A DNA stretch of 64,000 nucleotides from assembly GCF_018255755.1 (NCBI RefSeq), contig NZ_CP073766.1:2852001-2916000 (forward strand). The letters are read 5' to 3'. Source of the DNA: Chitinophaga sp. HK235 (GTDB taxonomy: Bacteria; Bacteroidota; Bacteroidia; Chitinophagales; Chitinophagaceae). A program made the position numbers and the translations under genes. Of this stretch, positions 44,704 through 53,179 are shown piece by piece (position 1 is the first letter of the stretch; each line of letters opens with the position of its first letter). Below the pieces are notes generated by a model, which saw only the letters and a program-made list of their open reading frames with translations, was not told the DNA's origin and did not search any database.

Positions 44704-45693
44704 CTATGGACGATTCTTTGTTATCCAATCGATAATTTCTTTGATCTTCTCGGCTATTAACTCCTTAATGGGGTTAAAAGGGCTGCCATCGAAATACTGT
44801 GCAGGTCTTCCTTCCCCGGTAGGGCTGCCATGATCCACTTCAATTGATTCCCGCCATCTCTCTGCATGGGTCCTCCATTCCTCCTGGTCAACCAAGCCGG
44901 GCTCCGTGAACCAAACATTCCAGGACAGTACATTGCCTAACTGTAACATGTTGCCGGAAGCCAGGTTGAACAGGTCTAGGACCAGTTGGTTAAAGGCATC
45001 GACACGCGCGTTATTTGTCTTTTCGATTGGGCCGATCTGCACTTCCACATTTCCTACTCCCCATGCTTCCGGGTGCTTTGCAAAGTCCGGACTTACAAAT
45101 GACGCAGATTCGCCTTTACGTACCAGAAAGATGGGCTGATCAGGGGCTTGAGGCTTGTGGGTGGTAACTCTGATTGCGTTTGCTTTGTCTGAAGGAAAGG
45201 GCAGATTGCTGTTGCGAAACATAGGCCCTGACATCTGAACGAGTTGGCTTCGGTTCGCAGTCGGACTAAACCAAATCTTACCTACAACGGTCATATCAGC
45301 TGCAAGATTGTTCTCCCTGTCAGACTCGTCAACCCATCCCCCTTGTCCGGTAACGGTAACTTCTATATTCATAGTACCTATGCCGGGAATCCAGATACCT
45401 TGCTGTGGACATATAATGGAATATACCCTTCCAGAATTGTCGTAGCCGATCCTGGAAATGTCGGGAGAAAACATCACAAAACACCTCTTGGGATCAGGTT
45501 GCCCTTTTCGGGCCTCCCAGCTAAACTCGGGCCACTCCACTCTCTGCTGGCGTTCGAGTAAATGAATGTTGTCCATGTTATCTAACATGGGCAACGATGA
45601 AAGGTCTGGGTCTGGATAGGCAAATTGAGGATTTGACTGGGCGAATCCGCCTACCCATCCCGGAGGAATGTTCGAATACTGATTGGAAGCCAT
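44704..45693 (-). CDS. Unrecognised 329-residue protein
   Basis: A soluble protein of 329 residues with no signal peptide. The N-terminal 60 residues are Pro/Asn-rich (NIPPGWVGGFAQSNPQFAYP). The middle is beta-like with several Trp and Gly-Pro turns (PQQGIWIPGIGTMNIEVTV). A region near 230-255 (NNARVDAFNQLVLDLFNLA) and the C-terminal 25 residues (IKELIAEKIKEIIDWITK) are amphipathic helices. I do not recognise a family. It sits inside the tRNA-Ser island between the left repeat and the PixA/AidA-family gene on the same strand, which is the only hint at a link. Transcription probably ends at the hairpin at 44486. Confidence 0.65.
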   Translation of the reverse strand: MASNQYSNIPPGWVGGFAQSNPQFAYPDPDLSSLPMLDNMDNIHLLERQQRVEWPEFSWEARKGQPDPKRCFVMFSPDISRIGYDNSGRVYSIICPQQGIWIPGIGTMNIEVTVTGQGGWVDESDRENNLAADMTVVGKIWFSPTANRSQLVQMSGPMFRNSNLPFPSDKANAIRVTTHKPQAPDQPIFLVRKGESASFVSPDFAKHPEAWGVGNVEVQIGPIEKTNNARVDAFNQLVLDLFNLASGNMLQLGNVLSWNVWFTEPGLVDQEEWRTHAERWRESIEVDHGSPTGEGRPAQYFDGSPFNPIKELIAEKIKEIIDWITKNRP

Positions 45694-45927
45694 AGAATTT
45701 TTGATTATTTTTTTTGAAATTGGGGTTTATCTATCTTATGATAAACCGGGGAATAAATGCTAGCCTATTACAAAAGCAACCTGTCAATTGTTCTGTGACT
45801 TTTTGAAAAAAAAGAATCATGATAATTTAACCCGCCTTCATCTTTCCGGCCCCTGTCACGAAATGTTTCTTTATTGAAAAGGGTGTATTTAAAGGAAACG
45901 AGTATTGCGCCGAAGAATTATGAGAAA

Positions 45928-45962
45928 TTGAGACCAGCATAGCTAACCTGGATCAGGTTCCA
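45928..45962 (-). other. Fragment resembling the 3' half of a TPP riboswitch
   Basis: On the minus strand the sequence GGAACCTGATCCAGGTTAGC continues TATGCTGG. This resembles the conserved 3' part of the THI element (GAACCTGATC followed by a CCAG/CTGG stem). The 5' half with CTGAGA and the P1 partner is not present upstream, where a terminator stem lies instead, and the following gene is not a thiamine gene. It is best read as a relic, not a working switch. Confidence 0.35.
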
Positions 45963-45967
45963 GACAT

Positions 45968-45999
45968 TAAAAAAGCAGTTCTGCATAAACAGAACTGCT
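45968..45999 (-). terminator. Rho-independent terminator of the PixA/AidA-family gene
   Basis: On the minus strand AGCAGTTCTG pairs with CAGAACTGCT across a 6-base loop and is followed by TTTTT. It lies 41 bases after the stop of the gene at 46041. Confidence 0.88.
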
Positions 46000-46040
46000 C
46001 TGTATATAAACCTTTGAATATGTAAAATGATGTCAGCGGC

Positions 46041-46613
46041 TTATTGTACCTGAATGGTTGGATCCCAGTAGAAGTAGCCATAAAGCACCTGGTTCTCCCC
46101 GATTTCATCCAGCTCATATAGAGCAAGATATATGGTGAAGCTTTCTGTACCTTTATTTCTTATCTTAGAATCAAATGAATAAAATGTCAGGGAGTCAGTT
46201 GCTGCCGGAACACCATTGGGTGATGAAGGCACCACTGAACCAGTCCTGGTGATCGCATTTGTCAGAAAAGGGTTAAATACATTAACTGAGTCGTTGGCCT
46301 TTATTTTATAGACAATAACAGCATTTTCTGAATTACCGGAAATAGTGGTCGCCCTGAAAGAAACGGAGTCTTGCAAATTTGCCTTGAAGGTAATATTCCC
46401 CGGGCCAGGTTCCGCCACAAAGTGGTCATAAGGGCATCGCATTGTGACACCCTGGTTGTAATGAATAGGCTGGGGTTTTTCCGGGTCCTGACTTGGATTG
46501 GGATTGAGTGACTTAATCTGTTCAACGTCAACGATCGTTAATACACTGATGTTGTTAGCTACCGATCTTTGAGCAGTTCTTGAATGGTTGGGAGCTTGCG
46601 CTGTGTTTGACAT
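46041..46613 (-). CDS. PixA/AidA-family (inclusion body) protein
   Basis: A protein of 190 residues. It shows NISVLTIVDVEQIKSLNPNP near 22, a central FKANLQDSVSFRATTISGN with AVIVYKI, and the end LYGYFYWDPTIQV, the order and motifs of the AidA/PixA family. PixA forms crystalline inclusions in Xenorhabdus, and AidA of Burkholderia/Ralstonia is quorum-regulated; the molecular role is unclear. No signal peptide is present, consistent with a cytoplasmic inclusion protein. It is followed by its own terminator and then the 329-residue unknown on the same strand. Confidence 0.85.
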   Translation of the reverse strand: MSNTAQAPNHSRTAQRSVANNISVLTIVDVEQIKSLNPNPSQDPEKPQPIHYNQGVTMRCPYDHFVAEPGPGNITFKANLQDSVSFRATTISGNSENAVIVYKIKANDSVNVFNPFLTNAITRTGSVVPSSPNGVPAATDSLTFYSFDSKIRNKGTESFTIYLALYELDEIGENQVLYGYFYWDPTIQVQ

Positions 46614-47249
46614 ACGATGTGGTGTTAAAGTTTTACCTACTCTGTTCTGGCTTTTCGGTATCCGCCATAGATTGTATATATGTATATCAGAAAAAAATGC
46701 TGATCATCTCCGGAAAGAGAAGCCAAATGTGAGTAGATAACACCCGGAATGAGATGATATTGGTCAGTTACTGCCCTTTTAAGTGGTGCATTAATGTTAT
46801 GGTATTTGTGGTTAGGAACCGGTTATTTGAGCTCGTAAGTTTTTACGCTATTGGATAACAGCGCTTAATTGGATTTTGTTCATGGATGGGAAATAATATC
46901 AAAAAAGGAATTTTCTAATAGAAAATGTAATAGCTCTTTATTAGTATCTTGTTGGCATGCTTAGATTTTTATCTATGGTGTTTGCGTTTTAAGAATGTCG
47001 CTCCTGGTCGCAAAGTGTTTTGTTATTGGCCTGGGTATTTTCCAGCGTTGTTTTAAAGGTCTGATACTGGCGGTTGCCCAATCCCAGACAATCTGCCCTC
47101 TAAGGATACTTTCTTGCGTTCTTACTATCACAGACGTAAACGGTTGTGGAGTTCGTGCATTTAATGATCTCAAAAAAAGGGAAACACTAATAAGCACCAT
47201 TTCATGTTTGGGCAGATTACGGGGGGAGGGATAAATTATCTGGTATGAC
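46614..47249. other. Intergenic stretch without a convincing gene
   Basis: AT-rich sequence upstream of the PixA/AidA-family gene. Short open frames on both strands at about 46973-47251 overlap each other and show no family motif. The promoter of the minus-strand gene is expected near 46620-46700. Nothing else is supported. Confidence 0.4.
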
Positions 47250-47393
47250 ATGCCTGTGAGTAAATCTTCTTCCTTTCGGAATGCATTTGAAAGCTGTTTC
47301 GGTTTCCAAGAACCAATTACTTTAACCTTTGATGAGATAAGGGATTACGATCAACTGCTCACTATACTTATATCGCAAAACACACCTTTTTGA
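47250..47393 (+). CDS. Small ORF, 47 residues, unidentified
   Basis: ATG at 47250 to TGA at 47391 encodes a 47-residue peptide starting MPVSKSSSFRNAFESCFGF. It may be a small gene or the N-terminal remnant of the decayed gene that follows in another frame at 47542. No family is recognised. Confidence 0.3.
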   Translation: MPVSKSSSFRNAFESCFGFQEPITLTFDEIRDYDQLLTILISQNTPF

Positions 47394-47541
47394 ATTTATA
47401 TTATGACAAGCATATTGAAGCTGCCATATGGAAATTGCCGGGGCAATCTAATCTGGATGCTACCGCACCAGTTAGTAAAGCATAAAGTATCCATTTGTAC
47501 ATCTCTAGTTCGGTAGGTTGAAACCCATCTGCAAAGCTTGA

Positions 47542-47841
47542 TATAAATTTATTGTAACGGATATAGAAAAACTTGAGAAAGGATTTCGCAGGAGTGAAAT
47601 AAATGAAATCATAACAAGTAAGCACCCTCGGGGGAGTGATCTAAATCCTGGCAATTTAACCCAAACATTGACTTCTATAGCCTCTTTACAAGTACGAGCA
47701 GGAATAACGCCGATTATTGTTGATTATGATTCGAGCAATAAAAGAGTAAATATAGTAGACAAGGGTTTTATTATATGGTTACACAATCAAGATTTAGAGG
47801 AATTGCTTGAAAATGCTGGTTTACCTGCAAAAAATTTGTAA
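47542..47841 (+). pseudogene. C-terminal remnant of an unidentified protein gene
   Basis: An open frame of 99 codons without a usual start follows a TGA at 47539 and ends at TAA 47839-47841. The product looks like a real protein end: EIITSKHPRGSDLNPGNLTQ, ASLQVRAGITPIIVDYD, NIVDKGFIIWLHNQDLEELL. The helical part (FRRSEINEIITSK) followed by strands could be a winged-helix-like domain. Sequence upstream in this frame is broken, so this is probably the truncated 3' part of a larger island gene. Confidence 0.45.
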
Positions 47842-47884
47842 TGATGTTGATCTAATGTCTGTATAAAAAACACAAATGTTTTTT

Positions 47885-47955
47885 CTCAATTATTCCACTT
47901 TTTTTCTGTAATTGAGAGGTGCAGATTACAACACTCTCGACACTTTGGGGAGCCA
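47885..47955. repeat. Hairpin plus conserved block, degenerate copy
   Basis: Hairpin CTCAATTA/TAATTGAG (47885-47916) is followed by GAGGTGCAGATTACAACACT and CTCGACACTTT, a diverged version of the block at 48068. The layout is the same as in the three better copies. Confidence 0.5.
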
Positions 47956-48020
47956 TTTAACCTACGCATATGCCATCGAGCAAGTGCAAATTTTCTACTT
48001 ACATCTTTATAAAAAGATAA

Positions 48021-48160
48021 AGAGCCAAATGGAAATATTTGATTCCATTTGGCTCTATTCGAAAAGTGCGGGGCGAAGGTTACAACTTTCGACACTTTTT
48101 GCTAAAGATTTGGACAAGATTATGCAGTTTGTTGCCAGATATTGCGAGAAAGAATGAGAA
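48021..48160. repeat. Hairpin plus conserved block, copy 2, upstream of the AIPR gene
   Basis: Hairpin AGAGCCAAATGG/CCATTTGGCTCT (48021-48056) precedes the block at 48068-48160, starting GCGGGGCGAAGGTTACAACT. CGAAGGTT and AACTTTCG form an imperfect palindrome within it. On the minus strand the hairpin is followed by a T-rich tail. The block ends about 110 bases before the AIPR start codon. Read on the minus strand all three good copies share the peptide frame AKSVESCNL (ARSVESCNL in copy 1); read on the plus strand they share RRLQLSTL. Confidence 0.7.
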
Positions 48161-48269
48161 TTTAAACTCAATATTGAAGGAAAGGGTTTTCTAAAATTAT
48201 CGTAATTTGTAAATTGTTAATTATATATAATATATAAAATCTAACATTAGATATCTTAATAATTCATAA

Positions 48270-49943
48270 ATGAGTAAAATAATTGTAAATAGGATAAAAA
48301 GTTATCTTGACAAAACGTTCAAGGGAAAAATTGATCTAACTGATATTTCGACTAAACCTAAAGATGAACAACAACGAAATTTTCTTTCTAGAGCTTTAGC
48401 TGCATATGCCTTAACTATGGAAGCTGGGGCAACTGTTGAAAGTGCAGGACAATCTGTAACTGACGGTTATGATGATAATGGGATTGACGCAATTTATTTT
48501 GATAGACCTGCAAGGACTCTTTGGTTAGTTCAATCAAAGTATATTGAAAATGGTGCAGGTGGTGTTGACAATGGAGATATTGAGAAATTTTCTAAAGGTG
48601 TAAAAAAACTCATTGACGGTGACTTTTCTAGGTTCAATGACAAAATAAAGGCAAAGCAAGATGAGATATTAGAAGCATTGGAAGATGCTACTGTAAAAAT
48701 TCAAATATTATTTTCTTATACAGGAAAGCAACTTTCAACACACAACTGGGTATCAATTAATGATCTTCTGGAAGAACAAAATGACACTGAGGAAATTTTA
48801 TTCTTCACAGATTTTAATATTGATAAAGTTTATAAAGGATTAGAAACAGGTATAGGTAACACACCTATAAATGAAGATGTAATGATTTCCAATTGGGGGC
48901 ATATTGATGAGCCTTACAAATCCTACTACGGACAAATTACAGGAACAGACTTGGGCCTTCTATGGGAGAAATACGGAAGACGATTATTTACAGAAAATAT
49001 TCGCAGTTTTCTAGGAACATCAACTGTGAATGAAGAAATTATTAAGACGGTTAAGTCAGAACCCAACAATTTTATATACTTCAACAATGGAATAACCATT
49101 CTATGTGATAGCATAAAAAAGAAGCCAATTGGCGGAAGCGATAAGACAATTGGAGCATTTACCTGCAATGGTATTGCTGTTGTAAATGGAGCACAGACAC
49201 TTGGGGCAATTGGTTCACTATATAATTCAAAGACAGACGAGTTAAGTCGGGTAAAAGTTCTGGTTAAATTTATTTCTCTTGAAGAAAGTCCTGAAGGTTT
49301 CGGACCAAGAATAACTGTGGCCACCAACACCCAAAATAAGGTCGAAAAAAAGGACTTTGTATCCCTTGATACAGAACAGGCACGTCTTAAAATTGAGCTT
49401 AAACTTGATAATATTGACTATCATTATAAGAGAACGGATGAAAGAGTAATTCCCGATGTAAATAATTTTCTATTAGAGGAAGTTGCATTTAGCCTTGCTG
49501 CACTTTATGATAACGTTGATTATTCAACGATGGTTAAGAAAGAATCGGGCAAATTATGGGAAGATGTAACTAAACCGCCTTATACAGATTTGTTTAATCA
49601 AAACGTTTCTGCACAGAAAATAATTAAGGCATTAAACATATATAGATATGTTTCTGAGAAAATGAATGGAATGGCTTTGGCTACAGAAGGAAGGGAACGT
49701 AGCATATATCGTTATGGTAATGCCTTTGTAACGCATATTGTCTGTCAAAAAATGAATAAAGCTATTTGGGCTGACAGCAACACAAGCTTTGAAACTTTTT
49801 GCAAGAATGATTTGCCTGTAATGGTTGATGACTATATAGAACAACTTAAAAAAATTATTGAGGTCGAATATCCGGACTCAATGATAGTTTATACTCTTAG
49901 AAATTATACTAAATGCAGACATTTAAAAGCACTAATGAGATAG
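48270..49943 (+). CDS. AIPR-family (abortive infection phage resistance) predicted nuclease
   Basis: A protein of 557 residues. The N-terminal domain carries a restriction-endonuclease-like core: TDGYDDNGIDAIYF (Asp73) and WLVQSKY (Gln88-Ser-Lys90), the D...QxK version of PD-(D/E)xK. The central AIPR signature follows: YFNNGITILCDSI near 270 and GIAVVNGAQTLGAIGS near 302. AIPR proteins are linked to abortive infection against phage. The gene is markedly AT-rich relative to the efflux and cassette genes, which suggests transfer. It is preceded by a hairpin/block repeat and followed by another before the helicase gene, with which it may form a defence pair. Confidence 0.88.
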   Translation: MSKIIVNRIKSYLDKTFKGKIDLTDISTKPKDEQQRNFLSRALAAYALTMEAGATVESAGQSVTDGYDDNGIDAIYFDRPARTLWLVQSKYIENGAGGVDNGDIEKFSKGVKKLIDGDFSRFNDKIKAKQDEILEALEDATVKIQILFSYTGKQLSTHNWVSINDLLEEQNDTEEILFFTDFNIDKVYKGLETGIGNTPINEDVMISNWGHIDEPYKSYYGQITGTDLGLLWEKYGRRLFTENIRSFLGTSTVNEEIIKTVKSEPNNFIYFNNGITILCDSIKKKPIGGSDKTIGAFTCNGIAVVNGAQTLGAIGSLYNSKTDELSRVKVLVKFISLEESPEGFGPRITVATNTQNKVEKKDFVSLDTEQARLKIELKLDNIDYHYKRTDERVIPDVNNFLLEEVAFSLAALYDNVDYSTMVKKESGKLWEDVTKPPYTDLFNQNVSAQKIIKALNIYRYVSEKMNGMALATEGRERSIYRYGNAFVTHIVCQKMNKAIWADSNTSFETFCKNDLPVMVDDYIEQLKKIIEVEYPDSMIVYTLRNYTKCRHLKALMR

Positions 49944-50112
49944 GTAATATTAATGATGATGCAGAGGTTGGTGTATTAGCCCAAGTACTAATCGCTTCTA
50001 CACCTATTGGGTTAAACTCATCACTGATCTTCCAATAGATCAGGAACAATGAGGGATTCGAATTGTAATTGATTCATAACGAATAATGTACGGAAGTAGA
50101 CTTATTGAAACG

Positions 50113-50250
50113 AAAAAAGAAACCCGCACTGAGTGCGGGTTTCTTTTTTCTTGCGGAGAGGAGGTTACAACTTTCGACACTTTTTGCCGCCGATTTAGCC
50201 AAGATTTCGCAGTTTATATCCAGATATTGCCAAAAAAGACCAGAATTTAA
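50113..50250. repeat. Hairpin plus conserved block, copy 3, upstream of the helicase gene
   Basis: A perfect 17-bp stem (arms containing AAACCCGCAC and GTGCGGGTTT, 50113-50149) flanked by A- and T-runs can end transcription in both directions. It may serve as terminator of the AIPR gene. The block at 50153-50250 begins GCGGAGAGGAGGTTACAACT. Its first bases (TGCGGAGAG) equal the complement of the 3' end of the tRNA-Ser gene at 53177. The block ends about 140 bases before the helicase start. Confidence 0.72.
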
Positions 50251-50387
50251 ATTTAGGTAAAGAGCCAATCTTGATTGCAGCTCGTAACTGTTTTGCTATA
50301 ATATGGCATCTGACTCTCGCTAATAGAATTACAAATGCCCAAAAATACTTACCTTAAATAGGTTAAATACAAAAAAGCACAATTTAT

Positions 50388-52763
50388 ATGGATACTTCAG
50401 AAATTAGAGGCATCGCCATCGATAGTGCAGAAAAATACTACCAATACCTAGAACAAAATAACAAAGGAATCCAGGAAGTCGAGGTATATGATATTGCAGC
50501 ACAAAAGGAGAAAGATGTTTATAAACTGCGGCTGTCTGCCAAACTATTCGATATTGATGCAGTCTTTTTCAAACTCTATACCCAAAACCGCCTTTATACG
50601 ACTGGAGAGATTAAAATTATAGAATATGATGCGGACAAGAATGTACTCTTGATAAAGCCGAAAGAGGACCTAATCGCTGCTTTCGAAAAGTTAGCTGCTA
50701 GGGATATTAAAGTTATTTCCGATTTGAAATTTCTGGTCGAACGCATCAAAAAATGGTACGAGATAAAAGGAGCTGAAGTAACCTTTCCCTCCAATCAATC
50801 AGTATTGCAAGATTCTTTTAGACACTTGCGTTATTTACCGGGTCTAGAGCCATCGGAGAAGCAAAAAAGTGCGTTGCAGCTTATTTTTCAATCTCCCTTT
50901 TCATATATATGGGGAGCACCCGGCACTGGTAAAACACAGTTCGTTTTGTCTTATGCTATTTTACATTACCTCTCCCATCGGAAACGGGTAGCTATTTTTG
51001 CACCCACCAATAACGCGATTGAGCAGGTATTGCGCGGAGTATTAAAAATGACGGATAAGGCGGGCATTGCGCGATCCAGAATATTGCGGCTTGGTGTTCC
51101 CTCTAGAAAGTTTGCTGAAGAATATCCAGAAGTTTGTGAGGAACGAGGAATTATGAAGAAATTGGAGGAGCTGGATAAACAAATTGCGCTATATAGAAAG
51201 ATTATTGCCATTGCCCAAGAGAGGGATCGGTTAGAACAGGCACAAGACGGATTGTCAATTTTTTCAAGCTTTCCTTCCCTGGAAGAAAGACTCGCTGGGT
51301 TACGGCCAGAGCTGGAGAAAAGTAGAGAGGTATACTTATCAGTACAAACTGAAGTAAAACGAATTCGCAGTAACGTAGCGCAAGCCAATACAGATAAAGA
51401 AGCCGCACAACGCAAAATAAATTCTTTGAGTCATCGGGTCGGTAAGTGGTTCTCCAATAAGCTTACAGGACCAGAAACACAGTTGCAGAAGGCTGATCAA
51501 GTATTAATCGAGTTACATGTGAGACTGCAACATTGGATCCAAGAACTAAATGAAAAAGAAGGAGACTTTCAGGCAAAGAAAGAAGCAGTAGCTAACGAAG
51601 ATCGTAAATGGAATCAAGTTGTCTCCCTTGTAAAAGAGCGATTTAGGATAACGGACGACTTACAAACACTTGTTGCAAATTGGCATGGAGAAAATTGGGC
51701 TGCTATGAAATCTAAACTGTATTCACAGATACAGACTGAACTGGAAAAGAACATAAACACTGAAGAAAAATACCAGGAGTATAAATCTCATCCGCTAGTA
51801 GACTTGCAACAACAATTGGAAAAATTGGAAACGACTCGCGAACGAATGGCTGCTTTTTCTACAGAAGAGAGGTTAAAGGAAGTGAGTGTAGTAGCCTGTA
51901 CCCTTGATGGCTATGTTGGCCGATTTACCGAAACTAAATTACAGGCTGATCATGTTTTTATGGACGAGGCAGGATACGCCAACATTATTAAGGCTCTCAC
52001 ACTATTTAATATGCGAACCCCAGTTACTTTCTTGGGAGATCATATGCAACTACCCCCCGTGTGTGAGATAAATGACAGTGATATCAAACAAAATCCAGCC
52101 TATAGCAATATATTCTTATGGGCGCAGTCGGCAATTTTTCTGGAAGGTGTCTTTGCAAAGACAAGGGATGCTATGCTATTAGAATACCTAAACAATGCTC
52201 CAATGGTTGCCGCTCGTATGCAACAGGCAGACCTCATACATACCTTTCGGTTTGGCAAAAAACTGGCAGCCATTCTGGATACCCACGTATATGCGAATGG
52301 TTTTACATCTTCTCGTGAGGATGGAGACACAAAGGTATACTATGTTCATGCTCCAAAAATAGAACCATTTAAGAGTCGATTAAGCGCAGGGGAAGTTCAG
52401 GCGATCCGCACTATTGTAGAACATTTGCTGCCAGAAGAGGATTTTGTCATCTTAACGCCATATAAAAAGCAGGTACAGGCATTGGGCAAAGCACTACCCA
52501 AAGAACGCAATGAGTTGAAAATTTTAACGGTGCATGGCTCACAGGGGCGAGAATGGGATACTGTAATTCTCAGTGTTGTGGATACTGGGGACAAATGGTT
52601 CGTTGATTCGAAATCACCTCTTTCCAACGGTCTTAATCTGCTAAACACTGCAGTAAGCCGTCCTAAACATCGCTTGATCATTGTTTGTGACTACAGATAT
52701 TGGCAAAGCCAAAATGGTCAGTTAGTATCGGATTTATTAGCAGTAGGAGAAAAGTTCCAATAA
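50388..52763 (+). CDS. SF1 helicase/ATPase, DNA2/NAM7 (Upf1-like) type
   Basis: A protein of 791 residues. Walker A is GAPGTGKT near 177, Walker B FMDEAGYA near 525, motif III LGDHMQLPPV near 549, and the C-terminal RecA half has LTPYKKQVQAL, TVHGSQGREWDTVIL and NTAVSRPKHRLIIV. The roughly 265 residues between Walker A and B are rich in Glu/Lys/Gln and predicted coiled coil. The N-terminal 140 residues may be an OB/stalk-like nucleic-acid-binding part. Such helicases occur in several phage-defence systems. It follows the AIPR nuclease in the same direction after 444 bases containing one repeat, and its GC content is intermediate. Confidence 0.9.
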   Translation: MDTSEIRGIAIDSAEKYYQYLEQNNKGIQEVEVYDIAAQKEKDVYKLRLSAKLFDIDAVFFKLYTQNRLYTTGEIKIIEYDADKNVLLIKPKEDLIAAFEKLAARDIKVISDLKFLVERIKKWYEIKGAEVTFPSNQSVLQDSFRHLRYLPGLEPSEKQKSALQLIFQSPFSYIWGAPGTGKTQFVLSYAILHYLSHRKRVAIFAPTNNAIEQVLRGVLKMTDKAGIARSRILRLGVPSRKFAEEYPEVCEERGIMKKLEELDKQIALYRKIIAIAQERDRLEQAQDGLSIFSSFPSLEERLAGLRPELEKSREVYLSVQTEVKRIRSNVAQANTDKEAAQRKINSLSHRVGKWFSNKLTGPETQLQKADQVLIELHVRLQHWIQELNEKEGDFQAKKEAVANEDRKWNQVVSLVKERFRITDDLQTLVANWHGENWAAMKSKLYSQIQTELEKNINTEEKYQEYKSHPLVDLQQQLEKLETTRERMAAFSTEERLKEVSVVACTLDGYVGRFTETKLQADHVFMDEAGYANIIKALTLFNMRTPVTFLGDHMQLPPVCEINDSDIKQNPAYSNIFLWAQSAIFLEGVFAKTRDAMLLEYLNNAPMVAARMQQADLIHTFRFGKKLAAILDTHVYANGFTSSREDGDTKVYYVHAPKIEPFKSRLSAGEVQAIRTIVEHLLPEEDFVILTPYKKQVQALGKALPKERNELKILTVHGSQGREWDTVILSVVDTGDKWFVDSKSPLSNGLNLLNTAVSRPKHRLIIVCDYRYWQSQNGQLVSDLLAVGEKFQ

Positions 52764-52810
52764 AAGCCATGACCTGTAAAATCGTTTTAATTACGTACTT
52801 TCAATTGATT

Positions 52811-53017
52811 TTAAACGTCCTCCTTATTCTCATGATTAGCTAATTGTTGTTGAACAGCAAACCCACATAAAACGCGAGCAAACCTTCTAATCGACCCAAT
52901 AATTTCTTTGGCTTCTTCATCAGACAAGTCAAGACCCGACAATTCTCTTAGTTTTTCAGGAGTAAGTGGCTCATTATTGGGATTTAACCTTTTCATCTCG
53001 TCGATATTGATGTCCAT
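52811..53017 (-). CDS. Small acidic protein, function unknown
   Basis: A peptide of 68 residues from ATG 53017 (MDINIDEMKRLNPNNEPLTP). It is helical and charged, with LRELSGLDLSDEEAKEIIGS in the middle. A longer frame reaching 53083 adds 22 unrelated residues and enters the direct repeat, so it was rejected. It is convergent with the helicase gene and lies at the right edge of the island. No family is recognised. Confidence 0.55.
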   Translation of the reverse strand: MDINIDEMKRLNPNNEPLTPEKLRELSGLDLSDEEAKEIIGSIRRFARVLCGFAVQQQLANHENKEDV

Positions 53018-53054
53018 TTGACTTGTTTTTTGGGGTAAACAAATAAGAAAATGA

Positions 53055-53179
53055 GGCATTTCGACCCTACAAGTAATTGACAATTAACCCATAGAATAAA
53101 AGAGGAGAAATTAAGAAAAATTCTTCGAACTTAAAAAGCCTTCAAATCCAATAATTTGAAGGCTTTTTAAGTTCTGCGG
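53055..53179. repeat. Right imperfect direct repeat of the tRNA-Ser island
   Basis: Counterpart of 44405-44530. It contains the terminator of the tRNA-Ser gene and stops at the tRNA 3' end. The arrangement resembles attL/attR-like duplications left when an element inserts beside a tRNA, although the two copies have diverged and no integrase gene is in the interval. Confidence 0.65.
53130..53171 (-). terminator. Terminator of tRNA-Ser
   Basis: An 18-bp perfect stem (arms CTTAAAAAGCCTTCAAAT and ATTTGAAGGCTTTTTAAG) lies directly behind the tRNA on the minus strand, with the T-run inside the arm. Confidence 0.85.

Noticed and set aside
46973..47251. Overlapping frames on both strands (92 and 79 codons) suggesting a gene or transposase piece
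   Set aside because: No recognised motif on either strand and mutual overlap; kept only as part of an intergenic note.
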